From Xanthomonas campestris pv. phormiicola (GTDB taxonomy: Bacteria; Pseudomonadota; Gammaproteobacteria; Xanthomonadales; Xanthomonadaceae), in the NCBI GenBank assembly GCA_025666215.1, contig CP102593.1, positions 1,067,001 to 1,131,000 on the forward strand: a DNA stretch of 64,000 nt. The letters are read 5' to 3'. Of the stretch, positions 9,199-20,156 are shown in pieces. The notes below the pieces were generated by a model. The model made no database searches. It saw only the letters and a list, made by a program, of their open reading frames with translations, and had not been told where the DNA came from. How positions within the stretch are numbered: the first letter of the stretch is position 1; every line of letters begins with the position of its first letter. The translations under genes and the position numbers were made by a program.

Positions 9199-12051
9199 AT
9201 GAACCTTCGCACTTCCGCAGTGCGGCTGGGCCTGTTGCCCGCCAGCATCGCGATCGCGTTGACGCCGGCCCTGGCCGGCGCGCAAGAGTCCGCCCCCGCG
9301 ACCACCAACCTGGATCGCATCGAGATCACCGGCTCGCGCATTCGCAGTGCCGACATGGAAACCCAGCAGCCGATCGTGACCCTGGATCGTCAGGCGCTGG
9401 AGCGTCAGGGCTACACCTCGGTGGCCGACGTACTGCAGAACCTGACCTCGGCTGGCTCTCCGGCCATTTCGCGCGCCGATGCCCTGGCCTCGGGCGAAGA
9501 CGTCGGCGGCTACTACGTCGATCTGCGTAACCTCGGCGCCGAGCGCACCCTGGTGCTGATCAACGGCAAGCGGCTCGGTGCGACCACCTCGGGCCTGCAG
9601 GATCTCAGCCAGATCCCGATGTCGGCGATCGAGCGCATCGAAGTGCTGAAGGACGGCGCCTCGTCGATCTACGGCTCCGACGCCATCGCCGGCGTCGTCA
9701 ACGTCATCACCCGCAAGCGCTTCGACGGCGCCGAGGCCTCGGTCGAGTACGGCCAGTTCGGCCAGGGCGACGGCGGCACCTCGCAGTACTCGCTCACCAT
9801 CGGTTCGCAGGGCGAGCGCGGTGGCGTGACCCTGTCGGCAGAGTATTCCAAGCAGGATCCCGTGTTCGCCAAGAACCGCTGGTACAGCCGCGACGGCAGC
9901 CGTGGTCCGAACTCGACCCCGAACAGCTGGAGCCCGATCAGCCAGAACGGCTCCTGGTGCAATCCGCTCTCGGTCGATTGCACCGACCGGGACACGGCGG
10001 TGTGGCAGACCCTGAACCAGGGCGGCAACCCGAACAATCCGGCCGACTACCACACGCTGACTCCGTCCGAGTATTCCAACTCGAACCAGCAGATGATGAC
10101 GCAGACCGGCATCGAGCGTAAGTCGGTGTTCGCCAACGCCAACTACGACCTGACCGATGCGATCGTGTTCAATGCCGACGTGCTCTACAACGAGCGCACC
10201 ACCGATCAGCAGATCGCCGGCTATCCGTACCAGTCCGTGTCCTTCGACACGCCGCTGGCGGGCGACAGCGCGTTCAACCCGATCGGGCAGGACGTCGATT
10301 TCCGTCGCCGCCTGTGGGAAGTGCCGCGTACCACCGAGAGCAAGCTGAAGACCACGCGCTTCGCGCCGACCGTCAGCGGCTACTTCGAATTCGCCGGCAA
10401 GACCTGGGATTGGGACGTCGGCGCGCTGTGGAACCGCAACGAGAGCACCAAGACCGGTCATGGCGACATGAGCCTGATCGCCTCGCGTCAGGCGCTGGGC
10501 TCGTCCTTCATCAATGCCAACGGCGTCGCCCAGTGCGGCACCGCCGCCAACCCGGTGCCGCTGAGCGCGTGCCGTCCGTGGAACCCGCTGCTGCCGTACG
10601 GCGTGTCTGGCCAGGGTTCGCTGTCGGATCCCGATCTGCAGAGCTTCCTGTTCCCCGACTTCACCGATACCGGTCTGACCAAGACCACCAGCTACACGGC
10701 GAACCTGAGCGGCACGCTGGCGACCTTGCCCGCGGGCGACCTGGGCATCGCGGTGGGTTACGAGCACCGCAAGGAAGAAGGCCGCTTCGCCCCGGACGCA
10801 TTCGCGCAGTCGGGCGAGAGCACCGGCCTGGGGTCCAAGACCACTGCCGGCAACTACAAGCTCGACGAGTTCTATCTCGAGTTGAACGTGCCGATCCTCA
10901 GCGACATGGCGTTCGCCAAGGAACTGACCGTCAACGCCGCCAGCCGGTATTCGGACTACAGCAACTTCGGCGACACGATCAATTCCAAGTTCGGTTTCAC
11001 CTGGAAGCCGATCGACGAGTTGCTGGTGCGTGGTACCTACGCCGAAGGTTTCCGTGCGCCGACCATCCATGATCTGTACGGCGGCCTGAGCAGCAGCTTC
11101 GAGTCGTATGTGGATCCGTGCGGCGTGGGCGCTCCGAACAGCGTCAACGGCAATGCGGCGTGCAGCGGAGCCGGCGTGCCGGTGGGCTACACCCAGTTGG
11201 GCCAGGGCTACGTGCCGTGCACGACCTATCCGTGCCAGACTCCCGACGAGTTCATCAGCGGCGCCAACGCCAACCTGAAGCCGGAAACCTCCACCAGCAA
11301 GACCGCCGGTCTGGTGTGGAGCCCGCGCTGGGTGCAGGGCCTGGACATCTCGCTGGATTGGTACCGCTACGAGATCAAGGACATGATCATCGCCGACAGC
11401 GTCGACCGCATCCTGCGCGACTGCTACGTGCTGGGCGACGCCTCGCGTTGCGTGGGCGTGACGCGTGCGGCCGACGGCCACATCTCGGCCATGACCTACG
11501 GCGTGGCCAACCTCGGCCAGATGGAAACCGAAGGCTACGACCTGGGCGTGAAGTACCGTCTGCCGGAAATGGGCATCGGCAACATCCTGATCGACTGGCA
11601 GAGCAGCTACGTCAGCAAGTACGACGAAGCGGGCCAGAACAGTGCCGGCGACAACATCATGATCGGCCGCGTCGGCGAGCCGGGCATCTTCCGCGTGCGC
11701 TCCAACCTGGGCGTGAACTGGTCGATGGGCGACTTCGGTGTGAACTACACCCTGCGCTACTACTCGGGCATGAAGGAAAGCTGCATCACCCTGGCACAGG
11801 GCTACTGCGACGCTCCGGACCATTTCGCCAACGGTGAGTCCGATCCGCTGCGTCATACCGGCTCCAACACCTTCCACGACCTGCAGGTCAACTGGAAGGC
11901 GCCGTGGGATGCCACGATCGCCATCGGCGCGAACAACGTGTTCGACCACCGCGGTCCGCTGATGTACTCGGCACCGGACAGCAGCTTCGCCTATTACGGC
12001 GGCTTCGACATCGGTCGCTACATGTACATGAAGTACACCCAGCGCTTCTGA
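9199..12051 (+). CDS. TonB-dependent outer-membrane receptor
   Basis: 950 residues. A Sec signal peptide (ending ALAGAQE, about residue 30) precedes the N-terminal motif LDRIEITGSRIR, a plug domain (TSVADVLQNLTSAG, LGAERTLVLINGKR, IERIEVLKDGASSIYGSDAIAGVVNVITRK) and a 22-stranded barrel ending in YMKYTQRF with the usual C-terminal Phe. The GSRI(R) start and long barrel match the large TonB receptors common in Xanthomonas, which import sugars, peptides or siderophores. The RBS GGAGAG lies 5 nt before ATG 9199. A strong terminator follows. No catabolic enzymes flank it, so the substrate is not predictable. Confidence 0.93.
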   Translation: MNLRTSAVRLGLLPASIAIALTPALAGAQESAPATTNLDRIEITGSRIRSADMETQQPIVTLDRQALERQGYTSVADVLQNLTSAGSPAISRADALASGEDVGGYYVDLRNLGAERTLVLINGKRLGATTSGLQDLSQIPMSAIERIEVLKDGASSIYGSDAIAGVVNVITRKRFDGAEASVEYGQFGQGDGGTSQYSLTIGSQGERGGVTLSAEYSKQDPVFAKNRWYSRDGSRGPNSTPNSWSPISQNGSWCNPLSVDCTDRDTAVWQTLNQGGNPNNPADYHTLTPSEYSNSNQQMMTQTGIERKSVFANANYDLTDAIVFNADVLYNERTTDQQIAGYPYQSVSFDTPLAGDSAFNPIGQDVDFRRRLWEVPRTTESKLKTTRFAPTVSGYFEFAGKTWDWDVGALWNRNESTKTGHGDMSLIASRQALGSSFINANGVAQCGTAANPVPLSACRPWNPLLPYGVSGQGSLSDPDLQSFLFPDFTDTGLTKTTSYTANLSGTLATLPAGDLGIAVGYEHRKEEGRFAPDAFAQSGESTGLGSKTTAGNYKLDEFYLELNVPILSDMAFAKELTVNAASRYSDYSNFGDTINSKFGFTWKPIDELLVRGTYAEGFRAPTIHDLYGGLSSSFESYVDPCGVGAPNSVNGNAACSGAGVPVGYTQLGQGYVPCTTYPCQTPDEFISGANANLKPETSTSKTAGLVWSPRWVQGLDISLDWYRYEIKDMIIADSVDRILRDCYVLGDASRCVGVTRAADGHISAMTYGVANLGQMETEGYDLGVKYRLPEMGIGNILIDWQSSYVSKYDEAGQNSAGDNIMIGRVGEPGIFRVRSNLGVNWSMGDFGVNYTLRYYSGMKESCITLAQGYCDAPDHFANGESDPLRHTGSNTFHDLQVNWKAPWDATIAIGANNVFDHRGPLMYSAPDSSFAYYGGFDIGRYMYMKYTQRF

Positions 12052-12074
12052 TCCATCGGCGTCTGCGCAAGAAG

Positions 12075-12104
12075 AAAGACGGGCCGCAAGGCCCGTCTTT
12101 TTTT
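12075..12104 (+). terminator. Intrinsic terminator of the TonB receptor gene
   Basis: Stem AAGACGGGCC, loop GCAA, GGCCCGTCTT followed by further Ts. A strong hairpin with U-tract, 25 nt after the receptor stop codon; the flanking A-run could let it work in both directions. Confidence 0.9.
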
Positions 12105-12180
12105 GTCCGTGGCTCCCGCCGAACGTTGCTGCGGCGAGAGCTTGAGCGGTGAGCGAGGAGCCCGAGACGATGGCTCTTTT

Positions 12181-12350
12181 TGTGGGAGCGACTTCAGGGC
12201 ACCTCTAATAACCTCGATTCTAAAAATTTCGCACTATGCGCATCAATGACTTGCGAGCGTTTTAGTCGAGTTTTTTGGGGTTATTCGAGGTGCCCTTCAG
12301 TCGCGACGGGCTTTACCGATAAAGCGGTCGCGACTGAAGTCGCTCCCACA
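12181..12350. repeat. REP-like palindromic cluster interrupted by a MITE
   Basis: The outer arms are TGTGGGAGCGACTTCA (12181-12196) and its exact reverse complement at 12335-12350. Inside them the unit continues with GTCGCGAC on both sides around a short spacer. The left arm is interrupted by a 99-bp element (listed separately). The same REP unit occurs near 25.36 kb and 48.99 kb, and GCGGCTGAAGCCGCTCC-type variants near 29.7 kb. Confidence 0.8.
12197..12295 (+). mobile_element. MITE family A, copy 1 (99 bp)
   Basis: Ends are imperfect inverted repeats: left GGGCACCTCTAATAACC, right complement GGGCACCTCGAATAACC (one mismatch in 17). Subterminal CTCGATTCTAAAA pairs with TTTTAGTCGAG. It is flanked on both sides by TTCA, which is found once in the uninterrupted REP unit, so TTCA is a 4-bp target duplication. 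It is AT-rich compared with its surroundings and non-coding. GAATAA within the ends is reminiscent of IS5-group termini; that relation is inference. Confidence 0.8.
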
Positions 12351-12630
12351 AAAGGCGGCAGGCGCTGTGCCAATCATCGCGGCGACGATTGCGATGGCGG
12401 GTGGCCTCGCAAGCCGCGTGGCCGGGACACGGGGCCGAGCCGCGGCTGCCTGGGGCGCTTTCGCGGATGGCCGATGGCGCGCCTTGCCGGGATCGCCGGC
12501 AAGGCGACATCGGCGGCAGCACGCAGGGCGCTGCCCATGCTTTCGAGGCGACCGCGATGGGCGTTTGCCCGTGGCCAAGGAAACCAGATGCCTGGGAATT
12601 CGCTGCGCCGCGAGGGCAGCGCTGCCGCGA
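12296..12630. other. Gap: right half of REP cluster, then nothing recognised
   Basis: The first 55 bp belong to the REP cluster. The rest up to the HDOD gene stop is GC-rich with no gene, hairpin or promoter that I can support. It lies downstream of two converging genes. Confidence 0.4.
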
Positions 12631-13746
12631 CTACTCCGAGGTCAGCCCCATCAGGTTTTCCGCCTGTTCGCGCCAGGCCGGCAGCTTGCTCAGCGTGCCG
12701 GTCTTGGCCAGGTACTCCTCGTCGATCTCCGAGCCGCTGGCCAGCGCCATCGCCACGTGTACCGCGCCGGTGACCCAGAAGCTGCGGGTGCTGGACCGCT
12801 GCGGCTGGCGGTGGAACGCCACCGCCTCGATGATCGGCATCGGCAGGCCCCACAGGCCGAGCAGATAGGCGCCCGCTTCGGCATGGCCGGGACGTTCGTC
12901 GTCGCCCTCGGCGAGCGGCTCGCGCTCGTTGCGGATGCCCGGCAACAGCAGGCCGATGTCGGCCAGCAGCGCCGCGGTCGCGCCCAGTTCGGCGCTGGAG
13001 GACGGCAGCATCTTCGACGCCAGCTTCGACGCCAGCAGCGAGCGCTGCTGCAACGCGTTGCGTTCGGCATTGGACAGCGCCTGCACCGAGAACACTTCGC
13101 TGGCCAGGACCAGGTCGCGCAAGGTGGCGATGCCCAGCCGCGTCACCGCGGTGCGCAGGTCGGAAATCGTGCGGCCGTTGGAAAAGTAGGCCGAGTTGCA
13201 CAGCTGCAGCACCTTGGCCGCGATCGCCGGATCGGCCGACACCAGCTTGGCCAGATCGGCGGCGTTGCTGCCGTCGTCCTGTTCCAGCGCATGCATCAGG
13301 CTCAGGTACAGGTGCGGCGGCGAGGGCAGTTTCTCGATGCGGCCGATGCTGGCGCGCAGCCGCGGATCGCCGAGCAGCTCCTGCAGTTCCTCGATGCTGG
13401 TGACCGCCTCGAGCAGCATTTCCGGCGACAGCGGCAGCGGCAGGAAGCGGTGCGCCACGCCGATGATGCGCGCCGGCGGCGCGCGGTTGCTCTGTTGGGC
13501 GTCGATCAGTGCGATGCGGATGGTTTCCGGACTCAGCGTGCGGATCTGGCCGAGCAGGGTGGCCGTGGTCAGGTCCGGCAGCGCCGGCGCAGCGATCACC
13601 GCATCCAGCTGCACGGTCGCAGCGGCGGCGATGGCGGCATTGCCGTCGGTCACGGTCTGGACCTGCCAGTCCTCGCCCAATTCGCGGATGTATTCGGTGA
13701 CTTCGGCCGGCAGGCTCGCCTCGTCGCCGACGAACAGGATACGCAA
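12631..13746 (-). CDS. HDOD-domain protein with degenerate receiver-like N-terminus
   Basis: 371 residues. The first 115 residues (LRILFVGDEASLPAEVTEYI, LDAVIAAPALPDLTTATLLGQI, RIALIDAQQSN) have the alternating pattern of a response-regulator receiver but lack a clear phospho-acceptor Asp block. Residues about 140-340 are an HDOD domain (LPSPPHLYLSLMHALEQDD, LVSADPAIAAKVLQLCNSAYF, ISDLRTAVTRLGIATLRDLV), a catalytically silent relative of HD hydrolases used in signalling. The start is a TTG at 13746 preceded by GGGGGTAG; the frame upstream to 13827 shows no RBS and spoils the usual MRILFVGDE beginning. It stands alone, downstream of ppa in the same direction. Confidence 0.85.
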   Translation of the reverse strand: MRILFVGDEASLPAEVTEYIRELGEDWQVQTVTDGNAAIAAAATVQLDAVIAAPALPDLTTATLLGQIRTLSPETIRIALIDAQQSNRAPPARIIGVAHRFLPLPLSPEMLLEAVTSIEELQELLGDPRLRASIGRIEKLPSPPHLYLSLMHALEQDDGSNAADLAKLVSADPAIAAKVLQLCNSAYFSNGRTISDLRTAVTRLGIATLRDLVLASEVFSVQALSNAERNALQQRSLLASKLASKMLPSSSAELGATAALLADIGLLLPGIRNEREPLAEGDDERPGHAEAGAYLLGLWGLPMPIIEAVAFHRQPQRSSTRSFWVTGAVHVAMALASGSEIDEEYLAKTGTLSKLPAWREQAENLMGLTSE

Positions 13747-13901
13747 GACACTACCCCCAAGAGGGGCCGGTTCACGCTCGACCGGCCCGGACATTCGTTC
13801 AGCAATGTACTCTAAACCCCGGAACACGGCAGCGTCCGCATTCGTAAAACGTGAAGCGAGTCAGCCGTGGCGGGCGTCCCCCCCGCCGCGGCGTCGGTGC
13901 G

Positions 13902-14435
13902 TCAGACGCTGGCTTTGTAACGCTCGACCGCATCCAGCAGGATCTGCTTGGCCTCGGCGGCGTTGCCCCAGCCGTCCAGCTTGACCCACTTGCCCTTCTC
14001 CAGGTCCTTGTAGTGCTCGAAGAAGTGGCCGATGCGCTCCATCCAGTGGCCCGAGACCTGGGCGATGTCCTCGATGTGGCCGTAGCCCTCGAACACCTTG
14101 GCCACCGGCACCGCCAGGATCTTTTCGTCGCTGCCGGCCTCGTCGCTCATCTTGAGCACGCCAACCGGGCGGCAACGCACCACGCAGCCGGGCACCAGCG
14201 GCAGCGGCAGCACCACCAGCACGTCGGCCGGGTCGCCGTCGCCGCACAGGGTGTTGGGCACGTAGCCGTAGTTGCAGGGATAGCGCATCGGCGTGGACAG
14301 GATGCGGTCGACGAAGATCGCGCCGCTGGCCTTGTCCACTTCGTACTTGACCGGCTCCGAATCCTTGGGGATTTCGATGACGACGTTGATTTCGTCCGGC
14401 AGGTTCTTGCCGGAGGTGACCAGTTCCAGACCCAT
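13902..14435 (-). CDS. ppa: Soluble inorganic pyrophosphatase
   Basis: 177 residues, the usual length of the bacterial family I enzyme. It hydrolyses PPi to phosphate in the cytoplasm and pulls biosynthetic reactions forward. Diagnostic stretches are [28 protein letters not shown], the metal-binding [11 protein letters not shown] and [10 protein letters not shown]. It is one of three PPi-handling genes within 7.5 kb (with hppA and pfp). It ends 155 bp before the HDOD gene start, so readthrough is possible. Confidence 0.97.
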   Translation of the reverse strand: MGLELVTSGKNLPDEINVVIEIPKDSEPVKYEVDKASGAIFVDRILSTPMRYPCNYGYVPNTLCGDGDPADVLVVLPLPLVPGCVVRCRPVGVLKMSDEAGSDEKILAVPVAKVFEGYGHIEDIAQVSGHWMERIGHFFEHYKDLEKGKWVKLDGWGNAAEAKQILLDAVERYKASV

Positions 14436-14629
14436 GCGCTAGCTCCAGTGGAGTGGCTTCAAAGAGGTCTGCATTCTAATCGGTTGGCTGTTGCAATGCA
14501 GCGCGAACCGCCAAGCCGATTCCTACAAGGTTTTCGGACTCCATACCTGGCCGCATGGGGAGGCTTCCGATAGTCCGCGGCCGCTTGCGAGGCGACGCTG
14601 TGTCCACAGTCCCCTCAAGGAGCAAGGCG

Positions 14630-15118
14630 ATGAAAGGAATCCGGTGTTCGATGGGCCCGCTGCTGGCGGTCGTGCTGCTGGTCTGCGGTGCGCCCCAGGC
14701 GCAGGCGCAGCAGCAGGTCTACGTGGATGCGGTCGACTATCCCACCGCCGGCGCGGGTTGGGAGGCGTTCGACGACCTGGAGCGGCGGCTCGCCGAGGAC
14801 TTCGACCAGAGCTGCGGCGACACCTTCTGCGAAGGCGACTACAGCGACTACCAGCCGCTGCGCTACCGCTGCTCGGTGCGCCAGCGCGATGGAGCGATCG
14901 GCCAGTGCGTATGGACCTTCGGCGCCAGCGAGGCCAGCATCGACCCGGCCACCGGCCAGGTGCAGGTGGATGCGAAGCTGTGGCAGTGCCCCACGCCGTT
15001 GCTGCCGCAGACCCGGCTGGTGGCGCTGTACCAGGCCCTGGCAGGGGAGCATCCGCTGTTCGCGCCGCTGCCGCACAGCCAGCGCAGCGTCAACGACGGC
15101 CTGATCGATTGCCTCTAG
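14630..15118 (+). CDS. Small secreted protein of unknown function
   Basis: 162 residues from ATG 14630 (RBS AAGGAG). A Sec signal peptide (LLAVVLLVCGAPQAQA) ends near residue 26. The mature part has paired cysteines (SCGDTFCEG, YRCSVRQ, QCVWTF, WQCP, DCL) that suggest disulfide bonds in the periplasm. I recognise no domain. It lies between ppa and hppA on the opposite strand from both. Confidence 0.7.
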   Translation: MKGIRCSMGPLLAVVLLVCGAPQAQAQQQVYVDAVDYPTAGAGWEAFDDLERRLAEDFDQSCGDTFCEGDYSDYQPLRYRCSVRQRDGAIGQCVWTFGASEASIDPATGQVQVDAKLWQCPTPLLPQTRLVALYQALAGEHPLFAPLPHSQRSVNDGLIDCL

Positions 15119-15171
15119 GCCGCTGCGGCCCGGCGCCGGGCAGTGCCGGCGCCGGTACCGGTCTCGCGTGG

Positions 15172-17187
<2,016 letters not shown>

Positions 17188-17443
17188 GACCCCTCCCAAG
17201 GATGTGGATGTCGCCCAAGCGGTGGGGACGTACAGCGGGATCACACCGAAGGAGCCTGAGGCATGCAACGGCTCCGCGGCCGCAACGCGCCGGTGGTGCG
17301 TATCGCAATGTGCGACCTAGCCTGAACGGCCCGAGTATGCGCCCGGGTCCTGTCCATCGCCAGCAGCATGCGCCTGGGGCGTCTTGGCGCGGCGTTCAGT
17401 CGGCGCGTGGCAGCGTTGCGCATCGCTTTCAAGGAGCAAGCCC

Positions 17444-17983
17444 ATGCAATCGACGATCCCGGCGCGGCTGCGCGCCCTCGCTTCGACCCTGGCCCTGGGC
17501 CTGTGTGCCTGCGCGCCGCTGGCGGCGCTGGCCGCCGATCCGGTCCCGGAACTGCAGCGCCAGCCCGGCGCGCCTCAGGCGGTGGGCGTGGTGCACACGA
17601 TCCGGCAGATCCCCGAGGCCTGCGTGCGCTTCGAAGGCGTCTATACAGGCGATGCGGCGCAGCCCTACAGGTTTTCCGCGGTGCGCAGCAGCCCCACCTG
17701 CCAGCCGCGCGCCAAGCTGGTGGAGTTCGACCAGGCCAAGCCCAGCGAGGCCACCGGCTGGAAGTTCAACGACGTGATCCGCGTGCCCAGCGCGGCCTGT
17801 CCGTCGCAGCAGGCGGTGGTGCGGGTGTGGCGCAAGCCGGTGGCGACCAAGGCGGAGCTCGACGGCCAGGGCCAGTCGCGGATCTACCTGGAAGAGGCGA
17901 AGAAGCAGGCGGCGGCCGGCGCGATCGCGCAGGTACCGCAGTTCGCCGCGCAGATGACGCTGGAAGGCAAGGCCTGCCGCTGA
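17444..17983 (+). CDS. Secreted protein of unknown function
   Basis: 179 residues from ATG 17444 (RBS AAGGAG). A Sec signal peptide (LASTLALGLCACAPLAALAADP) ends near residue 31; the Cys within it does not form a convincing lipobox. The mature part is compact (GVVHTIRQIPEACVRFEGVYTGDAAQPYRFSAV..SPTCQPRAKLVEF) with four cysteines and a charged C-terminus. It looks like a conserved periplasmic protein of Xanthomonadaceae, but I cannot name a family. The neighbours do not suggest a role. Confidence 0.7.
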   Translation: MQSTIPARLRALASTLALGLCACAPLAALAADPVPELQRQPGAPQAVGVVHTIRQIPEACVRFEGVYTGDAAQPYRFSAVRSSPTCQPRAKLVEFDQAKPSEATGWKFNDVIRVPSAACPSQQAVVRVWRKPVATKAELDGQGQSRIYLEEAKKQAAAGAIAQVPQFAAQMTLEGKACR

Positions 17984-18071
17984 GCCGGGGCGCGGAGCGG
18001 CAGTTCGCCGCGCGCGGCATCCCCAATTGGTTCCGGCGAGATTTGCGGGACGTCGCCCGCTGCGTGCCTGC

Positions 18072-18500
18072 TTAAGCGCCGCCGCCGCTGCCATGCATGG
18101 ACGTCGGCGGGTGCGGCGCGTCCTGGCCTGGTGCGATGCGCATGCTCGCAAGCTTCATCGCGTCCAGCGCCGCTGGCGGCTGTCTCGGACTGTCGCGCCC
18201 CGCCGCCGATGCGCACTGCCGTTGTTTCAGGTGTGCAGTTCGGCGCGTGGGCGCATTCGAGCCGGTGCCGGCCTGGCGCGCCGCTTCCGGCCCTTGTCGC
18301 CGCCGCCGCCACCATTCGTCGGCAACCTCGCCCATGCTCTTGGGCACACCGTCCTTGATCCACGCCATGAAGCCGCGATCGAACTTGAACTCGGCGCCGC
18401 ATGTGCCGCTGAGGAAGCGGCGTACTGCCTGCGTATTCCGATAGGTCCTGTCGACCGGCGTCGCGTGAGTGATCGGGCCGTTGTGCCAGTCGAAGCTCAT
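18072..18500 (-). CDS. DUF6434-like protein with a low-complexity tail
   Basis: 142 residues. The first 70 (MSFDWHNGPITHATPVDRTY, NTQAVRRFLSGTCGAEFKFD, GFMAWIKDGVPKSMGEVADEW) match the small DUF6434 domain, of unknown function and sometimes found beside SAP domains. The following 70 residues are rich in Arg, Ala and Pro and may be a recent 3' extension after loss of the ancestral stop codon. The start is ATG 18500 with AAGGAAC upstream. Codon use in the tail looks like random GC-rich sequence. Confidence 0.6.
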   Translation of the reverse strand: MSFDWHNGPITHATPVDRTYRNTQAVRRFLSGTCGAEFKFDRGFMAWIKDGVPKSMGEVADEWWRRRRQGPEAARQAGTGSNAPTRRTAHLKQRQCASAAGRDSPRQPPAALDAMKLASMRIAPGQDAPHPPTSMHGSGGGA

Positions 18501-18594
18501 CTCGTTCCTTGCCGATCGTGTGCGCCGGTCGCGGTCTTGTCTTTCGTCGCGCTCCTGGCAATAGTACTGCACGCGCCAAAAGGTCCGAGCATCC

Positions 18595-19923
18595 ATGCGG
18601 TATCAATCGATTGTCGGCGGCTTGTTGTGGCTGATGGCGGCGACGGCTGCGAGTACGGCGGCGATGCCTTCCGCCACTGCCTTGCCCGTCGTGCCGGATG
18701 CGCCCGCGCCGGATGCGGCGGCGCGCGTCCAGGCCGCCAACGACCAGTCCGTCCAGGACGCCATGCATGGCCGCTATCTGGATGCCTCGTTCGGCCTGCT
18801 GGCGCATCTCGGCGTCGCCTCGGCGGGCGATATCCAGGATGCGGACGTGTTCGACCAATGGGCGCAGGTGATGTCGTGCATGACCGGCATGCCGACGTTC
18901 AATCCGGCGAAGGCAGCGGATTTCCACGTGCCCGAGGAACAGCTCGCCGACCTGCGCGCCGCGCACGGCGTTGCCGCGCTTGCGGAGATCGTGCGCCGCG
19001 CGCGCCGTACCAGCATCGTGATCCTCGACGAGAACCATCTCGATCCACGCGGCCGCGCGTTCGGGCTGGAGGTCGCGCGCGCCTTGCGCCCGCTCGGCTA
19101 CACCGTGCTGGCGGCGGAGGCGTTGAAGCGCGATGCCGACGATGCGGTCTCGCGCGACAAGATGGCGGCGCTCTCGAAGGACGGCTACCCACGGCAGACG
19201 AGCGGCTACTACCTGCACGATCCGGTCTTCGCCGATTTCCTGCGCCAGTCGCTCGCGCTGGGCTACCGTCTGGTGTCGTACGAAACCACGCGGACGGACT
19301 ACGCCGCCGATCCCGGCCAGGCCCAGGCGCAGCGGGAGCAGGACCAGGCCGACAACCTCATCCGGCGTGCGCTCGAGCAGGCTCCCGCCAGCAAGATCCT
19401 GATCTATGCCGGCGAACACCATGCCGCCGAACGGCCGATCGCCGCAGAGGGCGCAAAGGTCGAGATGATGGCGCAGCGCCTCAAGCGGGCCACGGGCATC
19501 GATCCGCTGACGATCGACCAGGCGGGCCTGTCGCCGATTCCGATGAATCGGCCCGACGCCGACCTGTACGCCATCGCCGAACCCAAGACACACGGCCGCT
19601 CCGTGGTCCTGATGCGGCACGGCAAGCCGCTGACGGTGGGCCTGCTAGCGGGTTCGGTCGATCTGCAGGTCGTGCACCCGCGCACGACGCTCGTCGCCGG
19701 GCGTCCGCAATGGCTGGTGGGCATGGGTCGCACGCCGAGTCCGATCCCGCAGGCGCTGTTGCCGACGGCCGGCACCCGCCTGGTCCAGGCCTTCGTCGCG
19801 CGCGAGGGCGACGAGGCGATCGCGCTGGACCAGGTGCTGGTCGCGCCGGGAACCGCAGCTCCCGCGTTGATGCTGCCGTCGCTGCCGGTTCGCTATGCCG
19901 TGCAGGAACGCGACGCGCGCTAA
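18595..19923 (+). CDS. Exported protein with EreA/ChaN-like signature, function unknown
   Basis: 442 residues. An N-terminal hydrophobic segment (GGLLWLMAATAASTAAMPSATA) should direct export. The core contains SIVILDENHLDPRGRAFGLE, LGYTVLAAEAL and KILIYAGEHHAAE. The pairing of an early ENH/H-E motif with a later GEHH motif resembles the erythromycin-esterase-like and ChaN-like fold, whose members use His and Glu residues. The last 100 residues look like a separate beta-rich part. The closest function is not clear; an exported hydrolase is a reasonable guess. Divergent from the DUF6434 gene. Confidence 0.55.
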   Translation: MRYQSIVGGLLWLMAATAASTAAMPSATALPVVPDAPAPDAAARVQAANDQSVQDAMHGRYLDASFGLLAHLGVASAGDIQDADVFDQWAQVMSCMTGMPTFNPAKAADFHVPEEQLADLRAAHGVAALAEIVRRARRTSIVILDENHLDPRGRAFGLEVARALRPLGYTVLAAEALKRDADDAVSRDKMAALSKDGYPRQTSGYYLHDPVFADFLRQSLALGYRLVSYETTRTDYAADPGQAQAQREQDQADNLIRRALEQAPASKILIYAGEHHAAERPIAAEGAKVEMMAQRLKRATGIDPLTIDQAGLSPIPMNRPDADLYAIAEPKTHGRSVVLMRHGKPLTVGLLAGSVDLQVVHPRTTLVAGRPQWLVGMGRTPSPIPQALLPTAGTRLVQAFVAREGDEAIALDQVLVAPGTAAPALMLPSLPVRYAVQERDAR

Positions 19924-20156
19924 GGCCTGCAACGCGATCGGCACAGCCTGGCCCAATCGCGTCGCCAGGTCCTGGGCAGTCGCGAGGCTGCGCTGCGCAG
20001 CCGCACTTGGCAGCAGGTTGGAGACCTGATGCCACTGCGTTCTTTCCGGCGCTCCTCGGCGCCTTCGTGATCCTGCAGGCGGCGCGATCCCGCCGCGCAG
20101 CGCGCGCGCATCCGCTCCCGCCGATGCGCCGCCATGGCCGGCGCGCGCCGTGAGGG

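Noticed and set aside
12367..13815. A 482-residue plus-strand frame across the HDOD gene
   Set aside because: Antisense shadow of the HDOD gene; no start signal or recognisable domain.
19924..20156. A short minus-strand frame between the exported protein and pfp as a gene remnant
   Set aside because: It has a vaguely protein-like stretch (SNLLPSAAAQRSLATAQDLA) but no start, no family match and convergent neighbours; too little to call a pseudogene.
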